DNA of 11,054 nucleotides from NCBI GenBank assembly GCA_018221165.1, contig JAAOYD010000078.1, forward strand, positions 1-11,054. Direction: 5' to 3'. Source of the DNA: Candidatus Woesearchaeota archaeon. GTDB taxonomy: Archaea > Nanobdellota > Nanobdellia > Woesearchaeales > UBA525. The notes beneath the pieces are model-generated. The model did no database searches, was not told where the DNA came from, and saw nothing but the letters and a program-made list of their open reading frames with translations. This document shows positions 1 to 5,838 of this stretch, piece after piece. Position numbers and translations under genes: made by a program. Within the stretch, counting starts at the first letter, position 1. Each line of letters begins with the position of its first letter.

Positions 1-282
1 GGAAAGATGATTCGTGACGGCCTGAAGGAAATCAACTTCAAGGAAGGCAACAAGATGCATGCTGTTCCTGTGAAGCTCGATGTGGCGAAGATTGAGATTA
101 GCGGACACGCGGATAGACGCGAACTCATGAACTTCATGAAGCGCCTCACGCCCAAACCCCGCAAAGTCATGGTCAACCACGGTGAGCAGAGCCGCTGTCT
201 CGACTTGGCACGTAGTATCCACCAGCAATTCCGCATTGAGACAGTAGTGCCGCGGAACCTGGATGCGATTCGGGTGCGGTAG
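1..282 (+). CDS. fttA: KH/beta-CASP ribonuclease FttA (aCPSF1), C-terminal part
   Basis: The gene is cut at its 5' end by the window; the frame is open from base 1 and ends with TAG at 280-282. About 93 C-terminal residues are seen. FttA is the archaeal CPSF73-like nuclease that mediates transcription termination and 3'-end cleavage. The visible part carries two beta-CASP/metallo-beta-lactamase signatures: the His in ISGHADRRELMNF and the His in VMVNHGE. It then runs into the archaeal C-terminal signature CLDLARSIHQQF followed by RNLDAIRVR at the very end, which is the conserved terminus of this family. The KH and metallo-beta-lactamase domains must lie upstream of the window. No truncation is seen at the 3' end. 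The next gene is convergent and only one base away, so the transcripts must overlap or end within coding sequence. Confidence 0.93.
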   Translation, partial: GKMIRDGLKEINFKEGNKMHAVPVKLDVAKIEISGHADRRELMNFMKRLTPKPRKVMVNHGEQSRCLDLARSIHQQFRIETVVPRNLDAIRVR

Positions 283-283
283 G

Positions 284-1150
284 TTAGTCTTTCCTTCTTG
301 TCATTATTATCAGATAGAGTAGTAATAGAATATCGAGTATGAATATTGGCAAGAGTACCCAGCGTGCATTCCCTAATCTGGTCCGGTCATTTGATATATA
401 CTGCACGCCTCGTGCCACAGGATTCCCAAAGAGAACGTAGTTTGTTACGGTCATGAGATTCCTGGTTCGGTAACCAAAATCAAAGAGATTCTCACCATCA
501 ATGACGACGACTATAGGGTTGTTATCGTATACTCGCGTTTCTTTATTTCCGAGATAATCAGGGTCATTATCCGTAGGCTCACTTAGCCTTGTTGGAACTG
601 CATTGCTGAAATCATCAGTGACTTGAGTCAGACTCAAGTATTCATCTTCTTCATTCTTGAAAACCAGATTGCCATTAGTGTCGACGAGCACCCACCCTTT
701 CTCCGGGAAATAGATCTCGCTGATGGTGTGGCCTTTCATCCAGACCACTCTCGCATCATAGCCCAAGGTGTTCGCCACGGAAACCACTAACCTCGAATAT
801 CCTGAACATAGCTGCGGAATCTCAGCAATCTCGAAGACGACGCCGCGTATGTCGAGATTCAGTGCGCTATCATGATATAGTTCCGTCCTCACGAACTCAG
901 CAATTTTCCTTGTAACTTCTGAGATGTTTTCCTTGTCAGATATGGCGATAGCGTTCTTCACTACTTCTTGAAATTTATCCGTTAGTTCAACGTTCGAGTT
1001 GACATTTCTCTCGTCAAAATCCGTCGTTGCATAGTCCATGCTGATGAACGGAAATGGTTTCGACAGCACAAATGCCACGCCGATGATGTTGATGATAATG
1101 AGGATGATAAGCAGATACTTGCACTTCTTCAAAGCATTCATATAATGCAT
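284..1150 (-). CDS. membrane-anchored transglutaminase-like protein
   Basis: This is a 288-residue protein with a hydrophobic segment at residues 12-29 and another at 264-283, each flanked by basic residues (KKCK before the first, RRKD after the second). That predicts both ends in the cytoplasm and the central domain outside. The central domain has the transglutaminase-like (papain-fold) triad: Cys115 in PQLCSGYS, His141 in MKGHTISEIY and Asp157 in WVLVDTNGN. Such domains act as cysteine proteases, peptidases or transferases; the substrate cannot be told here. A GTG at 1168 would extend the frame by six residues. The TATA element at 1172-1181 puts the transcription start near 1150, so I chose the ATG at 1150 (leaderless); the ATG at 1141 is a second option. 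The gene stands alone between the exosome operon and fttA. Confidence 0.85.
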   Translation of the reverse strand: MHYMNALKKCKYLLIILIIINIIGVAFVLSKPFPFISMDYATTDFDERNVNSNVELTDKFQEVVKNAIAISDKENISEVTRKIAEFVRTELYHDSALNLDIRGVVFEIAEIPQLCSGYSRLVVSVANTLGYDARVVWMKGHTISEIYFPEKGWVLVDTNGNLVFKNEEDEYLSLTQVTDDFSNAVPTRLSEPTDNDPDYLGNKETRVYDNNPIVVVIDGENLFDFGYRTRNLMTVTNYVLFGNPVARGVQYISNDRTRLGNARWVLLPIFILDILLLLYLIIMTRRKD

Positions 1151-1171
1151 AATGACGAGACCTCTCACGTC

Positions 1172-1181
1172 TATTTAAATA
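1172..1181 (-). promoter_or_regulatory. TATA box of the transglutaminase-like gene
   Basis: The plus-strand sequence tatttaaata is a palindromic AT-rich box. Its centre is about 26 bases upstream of the ATG at 1150, the usual TATA-to-start distance in archaea, so the mRNA is predicted to be leaderless. The in-frame GTG at 1168 lies between the box and the predicted start and is therefore unlikely to be transcribed. Confidence 0.6.
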
Positions 1182-1205
1182 TTTTATTAACTATGAAGCC
1201 TACTA

Positions 1206-1237
1206 TGAGAAAGAAGAAAAAGGTAAAAGTAGTTTTA
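1206..1237 (-). terminator. T-rich terminator after the exosome operon
   Basis: Read on the minus strand, the sequence after the rpo6 stop is a series of T runs (ACTACTTTTACCTTTTTC and TTCTTTCTC). Archaeal termination uses such U-rich tracts with little or no hairpin. It sits between the end of the operon and the promoter of the next gene, where a terminator is expected. Confidence 0.45.
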
Positions 1238-1459
1238 TCGCTCGTGGGGCAGGGTGCGCTTCACATCCATGGGGATGACGTCCGCTTCGAACTCTCGGCG
1301 GGCGATATCCACAGGGTTGTACTTAATCTCCTCAAGCTGCTTCTTCGTGAGCTTGATGAGCATCGGTGCCCCCTGGCTAATCTGCAAAGCGCGTGAGCCG
1401 ATAATCCTGGCCCGCTCATACTTGGTGTATTTCGACCGCTCTTCAGTTTTCTTTGCCAT
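1235..1459 (-). CDS. rpo6: DNA-directed RNA polymerase subunit Rpo6 (RpoK/RPB6-like)
   Basis: This 74-residue protein is the archaeal counterpart of eukaryotic RPB6 and bacterial omega, which helps assemble and stabilise the largest polymerase subunit. The family core is clear: YERARIIGSRALQIS with GAPMLIKL (residues 14-36), followed by NPVDIARREFEADVIPMDVKR (48-68). The length is usual for archaea, without the acidic N-terminal tail of eukaryotic RPB6. I chose the ATG at 1459 because a GGGTGAT Shine-Dalgarno site (1464-1470) lies just ahead of it. An in-frame GTG at 1468 is part of that site and is not a likely start. It is the last gene of the exosome operon, 10 bases after rrp42. That position is unusual, because rpo6 is more often found with rpoN and ribosomal protein genes. 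Confidence 0.93.
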   Translation of the reverse strand: MAKKTEERSKYTKYERARIIGSRALQISQGAPMLIKLTKKQLEEIKYNPVDIARREFEADVIPMDVKRTLPHER

Positions 1460-1463
1460 ACCA

Positions 1464-1470
1464 ATCACCC
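1464..1470 (-). promoter_or_regulatory. Shine-Dalgarno site of rpo6
   Basis: GGGTGAT matches the archaeal anti-Shine-Dalgarno sequence (16S 3' end containing GATCACC) and lies four bases before the ATG at 1459. Its first G is also the last base of the rrp42 TAG stop. It decides the start against the in-frame GTG at 1468. Confidence 0.7.
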
Positions 1471-2243
1471 TACTTGATGTACTTGCGTAATCCCTTTGCG
1501 GTTTTGACTGCTAACGTCACCATCTTGTCGATGTCGTCGATGCTCAAGGGCTGCTCGCCGCCTTTCTGCATTGAGCAAAGCTTTCCATCTTCTACTGAGG
1601 TCACGGTCAAGCGTGCGTCAGCAACACTCATCTCGTCGAATGTGGGGTCGATGAGGAAGTTGTCGCCAATCTTCACCACAGTCACGGGAATGGGCAAGCA
1701 CGAAAGCTTCAAGCCAGTCTTTGTGTGTACATGGAAGTCCGCTTGGCCATCCACCAGCTTCGGCAGGCGCGCTTCTTTCAACGCAATAATGCCTGCTAAA
1801 CCACCCAGGTCGATGAGATTGCCGTCGTGGTTCAAGGGACAGACGTCCACATTTACCATCCACACTTGCTCGCCTTTCTTGATGCAGAGCGATTTCTCGT
1901 CGATAGCCTCGCTTTCTCTGATGCCACGATCGATAACCCTGGAAGCCTCGATGCTCTCAATTGAGGGAGGTCCAAGCTCGTAGCGCGGGTTACTCATGGG
2001 GCGCAGTTCGGCGCTCACCATCAGCGTGCCCGAATCCGGCCTATCCGGATAGGGCTTGCCCACGTCAATCTTCACGCCGACGACGACGTCCATCTCGCCA
2101 CACTTAATGTGCGCACTGCCTTCCGCAGTAGAGATCGTGCCAGTCTCAATCGTCATGGGACGCCACTCGTCCAGCTTGCGACCATCGAGACGCACACCTT
2201 TCTGCAAGGCCTGGTTGATATGTTCTTTCAACGCGTTATTCAT
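1470..2243 (-). CDS. rrp42: exosome complex protein Rrp42
   Basis: This 257-residue RNase PH-fold protein is the catalytically silent partner of Rrp41. In archaea the two alternate to form the hexameric ring of the exosome, a phosphorolytic 3'-5' RNase and polyadenylating enzyme. Family features include the N-terminal KGVRLDGRKLDEWRP, then GSAHIKCGEMDVVVGVK, ELRPMSNPRYELGPP (where Rrp41 has its active phosphate-binding loop) and VCPLNHDGNLIDLGGLAGIIALK. Length is normal. The ATG at 2243 was chosen because GGAGTGAT lies just ahead of it; an in-frame GTG at 2252 sits within that site. The stop of rrp41 lies inside the same site, so translation of the two subunits is probably coupled, which would favour 1:1 stoichiometry. 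Confidence 0.95.
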   Translation of the reverse strand: MNNALKEHINQALQKGVRLDGRKLDEWRPMTIETGTISTAEGSAHIKCGEMDVVVGVKIDVGKPYPDRPDSGTLMVSAELRPMSNPRYELGPPSIESIEASRVIDRGIRESEAIDEKSLCIKKGEQVWMVNVDVCPLNHDGNLIDLGGLAGIIALKEARLPKLVDGQADFHVHTKTGLKLSCLPIPVTVVKIGDNFLIDPTFDEMSVADARLTVTSVEDGKLCSMQKGGEQPLSIDDIDKMVTLAVKTAKGLRKYIK

Positions 2244-2247
2244 GATA

Positions 2248-2255
2248 ATCACTCC
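2248..2255 (-). promoter_or_regulatory. Shine-Dalgarno site of rrp42 containing the rrp41 stop
   Basis: GGAGTGAT holds the TGA stop of rrp41 and is followed by TATC and the ATG of rrp42 at 2243. The distance from TGA to ATG is five bases, the same as at the rrp4-rrp41 junction. Confidence 0.7.
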
Positions 2256-2971
2256 TTTACCTTCTTCGCTGCTTCTGCATAGCGAGCCTTGATGGCTGCG
2301 CGCTGCGCTTCAGCGATTTGCTGGAATGCGGGTTTCGCTTGCTCCAGCGCTTTCTTCAATTCAGCGGTCGAGGCATGACCATCCATCTGCAGCAGCGTAA
2401 TCTCGCCAGTGCTTGGAATCATTGCGACCGGGATGTCTGCGACATCGCCAGTCTTCCACGCTTCTTCCTCGTAGTCCAGGTCGACAACAGGGAGGCCGTC
2501 GACCATGCCCACCGCCACTGCGGCGACCATGTCACGCATTTTGATGCCTGCGTCAGCCATGGCGATGCTCGCCGCGCTAATCGCTGCGCATCGGCTGCCT
2601 GCATCCGTCTGCGGAAGCTCGATGAAGACGTCAACGACCGCGTTCGGGCAGTCGCTCAGGTCAGTCACTGGACGCAGTGCGTTTTCCATGACCAAGCTGA
2701 TTTCCTTCGACCTTCTGCTCGGTCCTGGGCGGACTCGGTTGCCTTGCCCAGAGAACGGCATCATGTTGTAGGTGCAGCGTAGCGTCCCGCGCTTTGGATC
2801 ATGCTTGTTTCGCGGGTGGAACTCGTGCGGGCCGTACACTGCGGCGTATGCCTCAGTGTCGCCAATCTTGAAATAGCCGCTACCATCCGCCTTCGGGATG
2901 ACGCCTGCTTTCGCGATAATCTTTCGCGTCTCAGCCGGTTTTCGGCCATCGTGTCGTTTCTTGTATGCCAT
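2249..2971 (-). CDS. rrp41: exosome complex exonuclease Rrp41
   Basis: This 240-residue RNase PH-fold protein is the catalytic subunit of the archaeal exosome ring. Seen in order: N-terminal RHDGRKPAETR, the RNA-binding region GPHEFHPRNKHDPKRG (48-62), RPGPSRRSKEISL (81-93), the phosphate-binding loop QTDAGSRCAAISAAS (121-135) and the metal/catalytic stretch VVDLDYEEEAW (162-172). Asp164 matches the essential catalytic Asp. The second conserved acid, usually Asp six residues on, is Glu170 here, followed by a segment slightly longer than usual before ADIPVAM. The ATG at 2971 is preferred over the in-frame GTG at 2980 because GGTGAT (2976-2981) is the ribosome binding site. It sits between rrp4 and rrp42 with five-base junctions. 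Confidence 0.96.
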   Translation of the reverse strand: MAYKKRHDGRKPAETRKIIAKAGVIPKADGSGYFKIGDTEAYAAVYGPHEFHPRNKHDPKRGTLRCTYNMMPFSGQGNRVRPGPSRRSKEISLVMENALRPVTDLSDCPNAVVDVFIELPQTDAGSRCAAISAASIAMADAGIKMRDMVAAVAVGMVDGLPVVDLDYEEEAWKTGDVADIPVAMIPSTGEITLLQMDGHASTAELKKALEQAKPAFQQIAEAQRAAIKARYAEAAKKVKE

Positions 2972-2975
2972 AATA

Positions 2976-2981
2976 ATCACC
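2976..2981 (-). promoter_or_regulatory. Shine-Dalgarno site of rrp41 containing the rrp4 stop
   Basis: GGTGAT is complementary to the archaeal 16S 3' end. Its TGA is the rrp4 stop codon (2977-2979), and the rrp41 ATG follows five bases later. Confidence 0.7.
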
Positions 2982-3867
2982 TTCTGGGCGGTCCCCTTCT
3001 GGGACCGTCTCTTCGTGGACCACTTGGTCCATCACGTCGAGGACCTCGGTAGCTGTCGCGCCTTGGTCCGTCACGTCGTGGGCCGTCACGTCTCGGGCCG
3101 TCACGTCGCGGTGGGCGGTGGTCGTAGCTCTCCTCTTCCGGCATCTCTTGAATCTCAATCTTCTTGCCAGTCTTCTTTTCGAGCCACTTCTTCATCCGTT
3201 CAGTCAAGCCGGGGACATGGGCCTCCTCCTCAATCTTACGGATAGCCTCAATTGCGAGGACTTCCTGCTCAGGGTCGCCGTTCAGCCACACTATGCCATT
3301 CTGGCCGACGATGAGCTGGATACCAGTTGCAGACTTGATCATCATGACCATGCTGCCGCGCTTACCAATCAAGCGAGGGACCTTCGCCGCATTCACCTTG
3401 ATGATGCGACCACCCTGCAGTTTACGCAGGCCAGGACCTTTCATCGAGACGTCAACGAGATTCTGGCTCGTCACCTGGAAGATCTTGCACACGACGTACT
3501 CGTCGATGTTGAAGAACGCCGTCAGGTCTGCGCCTTTCTTGATGTAGTCGAACGTCGCGTCCTTCAAAGGGAGTACGGCGCTGTACGGGCTGTTAGTGTC
3601 GATACGCCATCCAGTCATCAGGATGTCCTGGACTCTACCGATAATTACGTCGTATTTCTTCGGCAGGTATGCGCTAGCCAAAGGTATAGTCTTCAAGACT
3701 TTCCCCTCGACGATGAGCAACCCAGTCTGGTTCGCGTAGATGTTCTCGTCTTTTCGGTACGTACCCTGACTGGGTAAGTACTCCATTCCTTGTGCGAGTA
3801 CCTCGCCTGGGACGACCACATCATGGTCCTTCACCAGAAGGGCACTCTTCTCTTTCGCTGCTGTCAT
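2977..3867 (-). CDS. rrp4: exosome cap subunit Rrp4 with Arg-rich repeat tail
   Basis: Rrp4 forms part of the trimeric RNA-binding cap over the Rrp41/Rrp42 ring. The 296-residue protein has an N-terminal domain with VVVPGEVLAQGMEYLPSQGTY (18-38), an S1 domain (about 70-143, including IIGRVQDILMTGWRIDTNSP) and a KH domain (about 152-213) with KVPRLIGKRGSMVMMIK, whose GKRG is a typical GxxG-type loop. After a helix to about residue 240 comes an acidic stretch (EMPEEE) and then residues 251-296, a tail of repeated PRRDG units ending in GPPRR. Archaeal Rrp4 is usually near 230-260 residues, so the tail accounts for the extra length. It is likely disordered and RNA-binding, but that is inferred. 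The start at 3867 has AGGTGA seven bases upstream; the gene follows sbds after 14 bases. Confidence 0.95.
   Translation of the reverse strand: MTAAKEKSALLVKDHDVVVPGEVLAQGMEYLPSQGTYRKDENIYANQTGLLIVEGKVLKTIPLASAYLPKKYDVIIGRVQDILMTGWRIDTNSPYSAVLPLKDATFDYIKKGADLTAFFNIDEYVVCKIFQVTSQNLVDVSMKGPGLRKLQGGRIIKVNAAKVPRLIGKRGSMVMMIKSATGIQLIVGQNGIVWLNGDPEQEVLAIEAIRKIEEEAHVPGLTERMKKWLEKKTGKKIEIQEMPEEESYDHRPPRRDGPRRDGPRRDGPRRDSYRGPRRDGPSGPRRDGPRRGPPRR
2980..3117 (-). repeat. short tandem repeats encoding PRRDG units in Rrp4
   Basis: The last 46 codons of rrp4 contain six PRRDG units and near copies (PRRDSYRG, PRRDGPSG, PRRG). At the DNA level the plus strand shows repeated gtcacgtc cores (in ggtccgtcacgtcg, ggccgtcacgtctcg and ggccgtcacgtcgcgg), spaced at 15 bases in the best-preserved part and more diverged toward the stop. 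The reading frame is kept throughout and ends at the conserved junction with rrp41. Confidence 0.85.
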
Positions 3868-3881
3868 ATATTCACCTTTGA

Positions 3882-4601
3882 TTATTCTTTTTTCTCTTCA
3901 ATCGTTGCGCCCCCGTGGGTAGCGCCGTTCAGCATATCGCTGAAGTCGAGTTTGAGGCCTGCTGGGAGCTCCACTTGAGCTTCCCATGAGCCATCGTTCA
4001 ACCATGAATCTTTTACTATCTTCGCCATGCGTTCAATCTCACCGTACATCTTGGCCGCGTATTGGCTTGGGATGCGCACTGTGAGCTTCGCAATTTCGAA
4101 ACGCAACGGTAAGATTGGTTGGAGCTTCTTCACCACTTCATCGAGCTGCTGCTCAACTGTGCGAAACTCGTCAATCTTCACTTTGGCTTCATCCATAGCG
4201 AGTTCAATACGTTTCTCAGGATGAGGGTTACCTGTTTTGGGATCAATGGCGTTGCGATGAATCTTCACGACGAGCTTCCGCAGCTTTGCAGTTCTGACTT
4301 TCTCGCGGTGCTCAGCGGTGAGTTGGATTTCGCCCTCGTCGATAATCTTCTTCGAGGCGCCATCGAAATCATTACAGCCAAGTACTGAGGTGAGGCGGTC
4401 TGGGCTCGCAATTAGTCCCTTCTTCGCGTCGCTGAAGATTTCCTCGGCGCGGAACACATCCTTGAGGTTGCCGCTGCCTGTCTCCTTGAAGGCGATGGCT
4501 GCGTCAGGGTCGACGACAATCTCGAATACTTCTCCACCTTTGCGCAGGCGCGCTAGGTTGAAGCTGACTTTTTCTCGATCGAATGTCGGTCCCCCTCTCA
4601 T
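3882..4601 (-). CDS. sbds: ribosome maturation protein SBDS (Sdo1)
   Basis: This 239-residue protein is the archaeal SBDS/Sdo1 orthologue, which acts in late large-subunit maturation and release of the anti-association factor IF6 together with an EF-2-like GTPase. The N-terminal FYSH domain shows VSFNLARLRKGGEVFEIVVDP and later DVFRAEEIFSDAKKG; the middle helical domain has the family signature QLTAEHREKVR and, further on, NPHPEKRIELAMDEAKVKID; the C-terminal ferredoxin-like domain follows (LPLRFEIAKLTVRIPSQYAAKMYGEI). Length is normal. The ATG at 4601 is chosen because GGGGTGA lies four bases ahead of it; an upstream ATG at 4628 in the same frame lies within psmA and has no such site. The psmA stop is inside the ribosome binding site, which suggests translational coupling. 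Confidence 0.95.
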   Translation of the reverse strand: MRGGPTFDREKVSFNLARLRKGGEVFEIVVDPDAAIAFKETGSGNLKDVFRAEEIFSDAKKGLIASPDRLTSVLGCNDFDGASKKIIDEGEIQLTAEHREKVRTAKLRKLVVKIHRNAIDPKTGNPHPEKRIELAMDEAKVKIDEFRTVEQQLDEVVKKLQPILPLRFEIAKLTVRIPSQYAAKMYGEIERMAKIVKDSWLNDGSWEAQVELPAGLKLDFSDMLNGATHGGATIEEKKE

Positions 4602-4605
4602 AGTT

Positions 4606-4612
4606 TCACCCC
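4606..4612 (-). promoter_or_regulatory. Shine-Dalgarno site of sbds containing the psmA stop
   Basis: GGGGTGA includes the TGA stop of psmA (4606-4608); the sbds ATG follows after four bases. It fixes the start at 4601. Confidence 0.7.
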
Positions 4613-5325
4613 TTGACGTACTTATCAATCTCAGATTGCTTAATCTTCCGCATCATGCCATCCTTCTTGACGATGGCGGCGTCGATGCGCTCGGCTGTGA
4701 AGTCCTTGCCATCAATTGCCTTCTTTAGGGCGTTGATGCATATCTTCAGGCCTTGATCGATAGTCAATGAATCCTTGTACTCCTTGTGCAGGATCTCCTC
4801 AACTACAGTCTCGCCTTCACCGATGACTGTCGCCTTGTACTGGTAGAACAGTCCGGTTGGATCAGTCTGGAAAAGCTTGAGTCCTGACTCGTCTTTGCCT
4901 GCCATGAGTATACTCACACCGAAGGGTCGGAGACCGCCTGATTGAGTACAGTATTGTTTCAGATTGCACAAGTCCTTTACGATGCTGAGAATGTCAATTG
5001 GGCTATCATAGGTGATGCGGTAGCCAGTGGCTTTCTCTTGGGCACGTTCCACGAGGATGCGGGCGTCGCTGAGGATGCCGGCGCCGGTTGCTATGATATG
5101 GTCGTCCACTTGCCAGATTTTCTCTATGGCTTCGGGGACGACGAGCTTGTCGACCAGACGCTTGTCGGTGACGAGGAGGACGCCGTCCTGGCAGACCATC
5201 CCTATGGCTGTGTTGCCGAGTCTGACGGTCTTCTTCGCGTACTCGACTTGCAGGAGTCTTCCGTCAGGACTGAACATTGTGATGGCACGGTCGTACCCCA
5301 TCATTTGGTGTTGCATTGGTTGCAT
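4606..5325 (-). CDS. psmA: proteasome subunit alpha
   Basis: This 239-residue protein is the alpha subunit that makes the outer rings of the archaeal 20S proteasome and the gated entry pore. The N-terminal signature is clear: YDRAITMFSPDGRLLQVEYA at residues 11-30, where the YDR turn belongs to the gate. GNTAIGM, VTDKRLVDKL and the alpha-subunit motif GGLRPFGVSILMAG follow. No N-terminal active-site Thr is expected or seen, as catalysis lies in the beta subunit (not in this window). The start at 5325 is supported by GAGGTGA (5335-5341), which overlaps the pop5 stop. Its place between pop5 and sbds is the conserved archaeal order. Confidence 0.96.
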   Translation of the reverse strand: MQPMQHQMMGYDRAITMFSPDGRLLQVEYAKKTVRLGNTAIGMVCQDGVLLVTDKRLVDKLVVPEAIEKIWQVDDHIIATGAGILSDARILVERAQEKATGYRITYDSPIDILSIVKDLCNLKQYCTQSGGLRPFGVSILMAGKDESGLKLFQTDPTGLFYQYKATVIGEGETVVEEILHKEYKDSLTIDQGLKICINALKKAIDGKDFTAERIDAAIVKKDGMMRKIKQSEIDKYVKG

Positions 5326-5334
5326 TTTGGGTAT

Positions 5335-5341
5335 TCACCTC
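5335..5341 (-). promoter_or_regulatory. Shine-Dalgarno site of psmA overlapping the pop5 stop
   Basis: GAGGTGA, whose first two bases belong to the TGA stop of pop5, lies nine bases ahead of the psmA ATG at 5325. Confidence 0.65.
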
Positions 5342-5693
5342 ATTGGATTATGAGTGATCGTTCTGTCGGGAGGAAACGTTCTGTCTTCTTCAATATGCCG
5401 CTGACGCCTCTGACGCGTGGCACTACTTGTTGTTTTCCTGCGTGTTGGAGGAGCATGAGCGCTGCCTTGACCTTGTCTACGCTGTCGTGGCTCATCCTGA
5501 TGATGCCTGTTTGGAGCTTGGAGTCGTACTTCACTGCGAGGAGGCCTGCTTTGGCGCCGTCGAACAGCCCAAGTCCATCCTTGAGATGGGCTAGAACTTC
5601 TTTGTCTGGCGCTCCAGTGAGAGGCTTCTCGCTGAGCAATTCGTACACGAGGTACCGTTTTCGTTCCTTCAGTGTTGGTAATAGGGGTTTCAT
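5340..5693 (-). CDS. rnp2: RNase P protein component 2 (Pop5)
   Basis: This 117-residue protein matches archaeal Pop5, one of the RNase P proteins that pair with the catalytic RNA to mature tRNA 5' ends (it works with Rpp30). The N-terminal signature PTLKERKRYLVYEL is typical, and IIRMSHDSVDKVKAALMLLQ corresponds to the conserved helix near the middle. The sequence is fairly diverged, but length and position directly before psmA agree with the conserved exosome superoperon. The start at 5693 is the first ATG after an in-frame TGA; no strong Shine-Dalgarno site precedes it. From the TATA box near 5757 the leader would be about 38 bases. It is the first gene of the operon. Confidence 0.88.
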   Translation of the reverse strand: MKPLLPTLKERKRYLVYELLSEKPLTGAPDKEVLAHLKDGLGLFDGAKAGLLAVKYDSKLQTGIIRMSHDSVDKVKAALMLLQHAGKQQVVPRVRGVSGILKKTERFLPTERSLIIQ

Positions 5694-5752
5694 CTTTCAA
5701 GAACCATTGACCCCGGCTCTTCAATCTCTGGTGGGCTGGAGAAAAAAGAGTC

Positions 5753-5761
5753 ATTTAAAAA
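5753..5761 (-). promoter_or_regulatory. TATA box of the exosome operon
   Basis: On the minus strand the sequence reads TTTTTAAAT, a good archaeal TATA box. The predicted transcription start is near 5731, giving a leader of about 38 bases before pop5. The strong inverted repeat at 5762-5790 begins at the next base, covering the place where the TFB recognition element should lie. Confidence 0.6.
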
Positions 5762-5790
5762 GCTTGCTGTTCCCACCGAGGAACGCAAGC
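5762..5790. repeat. strong imperfect inverted repeat next to the operon promoter
   Basis: The left arm is GCTTGC then GTTCC, with one extra T (5768) between them. The right arm is GGAAC then GCAAGC. The loop is CACCGA. This gives 11 base pairs with a single bulge. It lies upstream of the TATA box of the exosome operon (minus strand) and upstream of the TATA box of the 5881 gene (plus strand), so neither promoter should transcribe it. It may be an operator or part of an unrecognised RNA; no T-run follows to make it a clear terminator. Confidence 0.6.
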
Positions 5791-5838
5791 CTCCGAACAA
5801 GGTGAGAATGGGTATCTGTCGAGAGAGGGGGAAAACGC

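Noticed and set aside
1145..1396. 83-codon plus-strand frame over the rpo6 region
   Set aside because: Most of it is antisense to rpo6 and to the promoter of the transglutaminase-like gene; no motifs.
2980..3117. Possible CRISPR array because of short direct repeats
   Set aside because: Units are 12-15 bases without spacers, stay in the rrp4 frame and encode a regular peptide repeat.
2931..3158. Short minus-strand frame with RDVTARDVTAHDVT-like repeats
   Set aside because: It is the out-of-frame reading of the rrp4 PRRDG repeats; the rrp4 frame continues from conserved domains and ends at the coupled junction.
3118..3777. 219-codon plus-strand frame opposite rrp4
   Set aside because: Antisense to the S1 and KH domains of Rrp4, with no recognisable protein features.
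5335..5754. 139-codon Arg/Ser/Gln-rich frame overlapping pop5 on the same strand
   Set aside because: It is a shifted reading of pop5 with the skewed composition of a shadow frame; pop5 itself has the family signature.
5762..5790. Hairpin as a terminator or tRNA arm
   Set aside because: No T-run follows on either strand as a terminator would need (the T-run on the minus side is the TATA box), and no tRNA-like cloverleaf can be built around it.
4942..5805. Long open frame on the plus strand across psmA and pop5 (287 codons)
   Set aside because: It lies opposite two clearly recognised genes, has no family motifs, promoter or ribosome binding site, and its composition is that of an antisense shadow.
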